DNA of 64,000 nucleotides from assembly GCF_000013025.1 (NCBI RefSeq), contig NC_008358.1, positions 2,852,001-2,916,000 of the forward strand, given 5' to 3'. Of the stretch, positions 62,580-64,000 are shown one piece after another (within the stretch, counting starts at the first letter, position 1; each line of letters begins with the position of its first letter). Made by a program: the position numbers and the translations under genes. Origin of the DNA: Hyphomonas neptunium ATCC 15444. GTDB lineage: Bacteria > Pseudomonadota > Alphaproteobacteria > Caulobacterales > Hyphomonadaceae. Below the pieces are notes generated by a model. It worked only from the letters and a program-made list of their open reading frames with translations. It made no database searches and had not been told where the DNA came from.

Positions 62580-63353
62580 TCAGCGCGTCTGGCCGCCGTC
62601 TACGGCGATGACTTCGCCATTGATGAAACTGGCCCGTTCGGAGAGGAGGAAGGCGGCGGTGTCGCCGATTTCGCGCGGCGTGCCGAAGCGTTTCATGGGG
62701 ACTTCGCGGCGTATCCAGCGGGCCCAGGCGTCGCCGCGCGGGCCGTTGGCGTTTTTCTCCCAGGTGCTGCCTTCGAAGATGATGTTGCCGGGCGCGATAG
62801 TGTTTACACGGACGTTCGTGTCGGCCGTGAAACGGGCAATCGAGGTGGAGAGGTGATTTACTGCCGCCTTGGTGGCGCCGTAGATCAGCGGCGTGCCCAG
62901 CGCGGCGAGGCCGGCGATGGAGGAGATGAAGAGGAAACTGCCCCCGCCCGCTTTCGAGATGCGCGGGATGGCGCCGCGCGCGAGGCGGAAGGCGGAGTTG
63001 AGGTTCTGATCGAGGCCGGCCTGCCAGTCATCATCGGACACATCGACGCCCAGCGGCGAGGGCGAAAGGCCGACATTGGCGACGGCGGCGTTGATCTGGC
63101 CGAAATCTGCGTCGCAGGCGGTGAGCGCAGCTTCGATACCGGCGGTCTGGGTCAGGTCGCCGGCGAAGGACCAGACTTTGTCACTGCCAAATTCGGCAGC
63201 GAAATCGGCGCGGGTGGCCTCCAGCGCTTCAGCGCCGCGCGCGGTGAGGGCAACCTTGGCACCCTCTTCCAGCAGGCTGCGGGCGATGCCGTGGCCGATG
63301 CCCCGGCTGGCGCCGGCGATGAACACGATTTTGTCTGTGAGGCCGAGATCCAT
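62580..63353 (-). CDS. Short-chain dehydrogenase/reductase (SDR)
   Basis: This 257-residue classical SDR has the cofactor loop GASRGIGHGIA, the NNAG-like NVGLSP position, the catalytic Ser in FISSIAG and the YGATK motif (Tyr-x3-Lys). The end of the protein, FINGEVIAVDGGQTR, is typical. NAD(P)-dependent oxidation of an alcohol or ketone is expected; the substrate is unknown. It is divergent from rnhB. Confidence 0.9.
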   Translation of the reverse strand: MDLGLTDKIVFIAGASRGIGHGIARSLLEEGAKVALTARGAEALEATRADFAAEFGSDKVWSFAGDLTQTAGIEAALTACDADFGQINAAVANVGLSPSPLGVDVSDDDWQAGLDQNLNSAFRLARGAIPRISKAGGGSFLFISSIAGLAALGTPLIYGATKAAVNHLSTSIARFTADTNVRVNTIAPGNIIFEGSTWEKNANGPRGDAWARWIRREVPMKRFGTPREIGDTAAFLLSERASFINGEVIAVDGGQTR

Positions 63354-63482
63354 GATGTTTTTCCTTCCCTATGTGGCGCGCATGCTGACCGAGGCGGGGG
63401 AAGATGACCAGCCCTTCCTCCGCGCGAGGCCAATGCAGCCCCGATATTGGCAGGCAGTGCCGACTCCTGTTGGGATAATGGG

Positions 63483-64000
63483 ATGAGCGCGTTTCCCCTC
63501 ATCATCGGCGTGGACGAAGCCGGGCGTGGCCCTTGGGCGGGGCCGGTGACGGCGGCGGCGGTGATCCTGGACCCGGCCCAGCCTATCGAGGGGCTGACTG
63601 ATTCCAAGAAGCTTTCGGAGAAGGCGCGCGACCGGCTGGCACCGCTGATCCGGGAGCGGGCGCTGGCCTGGTGCGTGGCCGAGGCGAGCGTGGAGGAGAT
63701 CGACACGCTGAACATCCGGCAGGCGACATTCCTGGCCATGCGGCGGGCAATTCTGGGACAATCCCGGACAGATCAGGACAGATCGGGACAGTTTGAGACA
63801 GTTTCGGCCACCGCGGGCCTGATCCTGATTGATGGTAATGCCCTGCCCGGCGACCTGCCCGCGCCCGCCCGCGCGATCATCAAGGGCGACCTCACCGAGC
63901 CCGCGATCTCAGCTGCCTCGATCCTGGCCAAGACGCACCGGGACGCGCAGATGGCCTCGCTCTGTAATTTGTACCCTGGCTATGGATTCTCGGGACATAA
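63483..64000 (+). CDS. rnhB: Ribonuclease HII (partial, runs off the window)
   Basis: The visible 172 residues contain all RNase HII hallmarks: [14 protein letters not shown] (catalytic Asp-Glu), [18 protein letters not shown] and [12 protein letters not shown], and end at [10 protein letters not shown]. The enzyme nicks RNA in RNA-DNA hybrids and removes misincorporated ribonucleotides. The stretch encoding [19 protein letters not shown], between RRAI and LILIDGN, is longer than usual for the family. It coincides with a phased GACA repeat array. The stop codon lies beyond 64000. Confidence 0.93.
   Translation, partial: MSAFPLIIGVDEAGRGPWAGPVTAAAVILDPAQPIEGLTDSKKLSEKARDRLAPLIRERALAWCVAEASVEEIDTLNIRQATFLAMRRAILGQSRTDQDRSGQFETVSATAGLILIDGNALPGDLPAPARAIIKGDLTEPAISAASILAKTHRDAQMASLCNLYPGYGFSGH
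63757..63806 (+). repeat. Ten-base phased GACA array inside rnhB
   Basis: GACA occurs at 63757, 63767, 63777, 63787 and 63797. The units read GACAATCCCG, GACAGATCAG, GACAGATCGG, GACAGTTTGA and GACAGTTTCG. The array lies within the rnhB reading frame and encodes an unusual polar insertion. Confidence 0.8.

Noticed and set aside
1-64000. CRISPR array or prophage
   Set aside because: No regularly spaced 20-40 base repeats with unique spacers, and no integrase, capsid, terminase or transposase-like genes were seen.

Overview
The window looks like the chromosome of a GC-rich alphaproteobacterium, most likely in or near the Hyphomonadaceae (Hyphomonas-like). Supporting features are the alphaproteobacterial families DUF1489 and DUF2093, a co-oriented recA and alaS pair, ATP-dependent PEP carboxykinase, the split glycine cleavage P-protein (GcvPA and GcvPB), many small lipoproteins with a clear lipobox, and compact GC-rich codon use. 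The genus is inferred from overall resemblance and was not tested. No phage, integrase, transposase or CRISPR array is visible. Nearly everything is chromosomal housekeeping, apart from one AT-richer gene at 20.7-22.6 kb and one at 26.2-26.5 kb.

Layout: 0-4.2 kb holds a three-gene ferric iron ABC importer behind a Fur-box-like palindrome. 4.3-9.3 kb holds a periplasmic M48 protease with a TPR-like tail, a DsbA-like lipoprotein, a UDP-glucuronate decarboxylase-type enzyme, ArfB, an RcnB-like protein and a Nudix hydrolase. 9.7-12.5 kb pairs a collagen-like lipoprotein with a two-partner-secretion (TpsB) outer membrane transporter. 12.7-20.6 kb holds pckA, a thiolase, a TlpA-like lipoprotein, an acidic Pro/Glu-rich protein, trhO and a flavodoxin-like protein. 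20.7-22.6 kb holds a large DUF4209/HEPN-like protein of foreign composition. 22.6-28.9 kb holds ispH, a lipoprotein, argS, a small secreted protein between two copies of a dispersed repeat, a DUF697 membrane protein and an EEP-family phosphodiesterase. 29.1-34.7 kb holds an isocitrate-lyase-family enzyme and then a tandem glycine riboswitch driving gcvT-gcvH-gcvPA-gcvPB. 34.7-47.5 kb holds an acyltransferase, a tandem pair of amidohydrolase-fold proteins (the second without catalytic residues), small conserved proteins, TauE/SafE, TrkH, leucine dehydrogenase and a universal stress protein. Then come tRNA-Pro(CGG), a thioredoxin-reductase-like flavoprotein with an Rrf2 regulator, alaS, recA with an SOS-type motif, a glycerate-kinase-like ATPase, a triple-PAN-domain secreted protein, assorted oxidoreductases, TerC, an epoxide-hydrolase-like enzyme, an SDR, and rnhB running off the right edge.

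The most unusual signals are: (1) a dispersed tandem repeat with strict 10-bp phasing, built on the core GACA (TGTC on the other strand), at four unrelated loci including inside rnhB and trhO; (2) the AT-richer DUF4209 protein with a HEPN-type R-x4-H motif, a candidate stand-alone defence gene; (3) the collagen-like lipoprotein and TpsB pair; (4) a duplicated amidohydrolase in which one copy has lost its metal ligands; and (5) several inverted-repeat (REP/REPIN-like) elements in the few long intergenic stretches.
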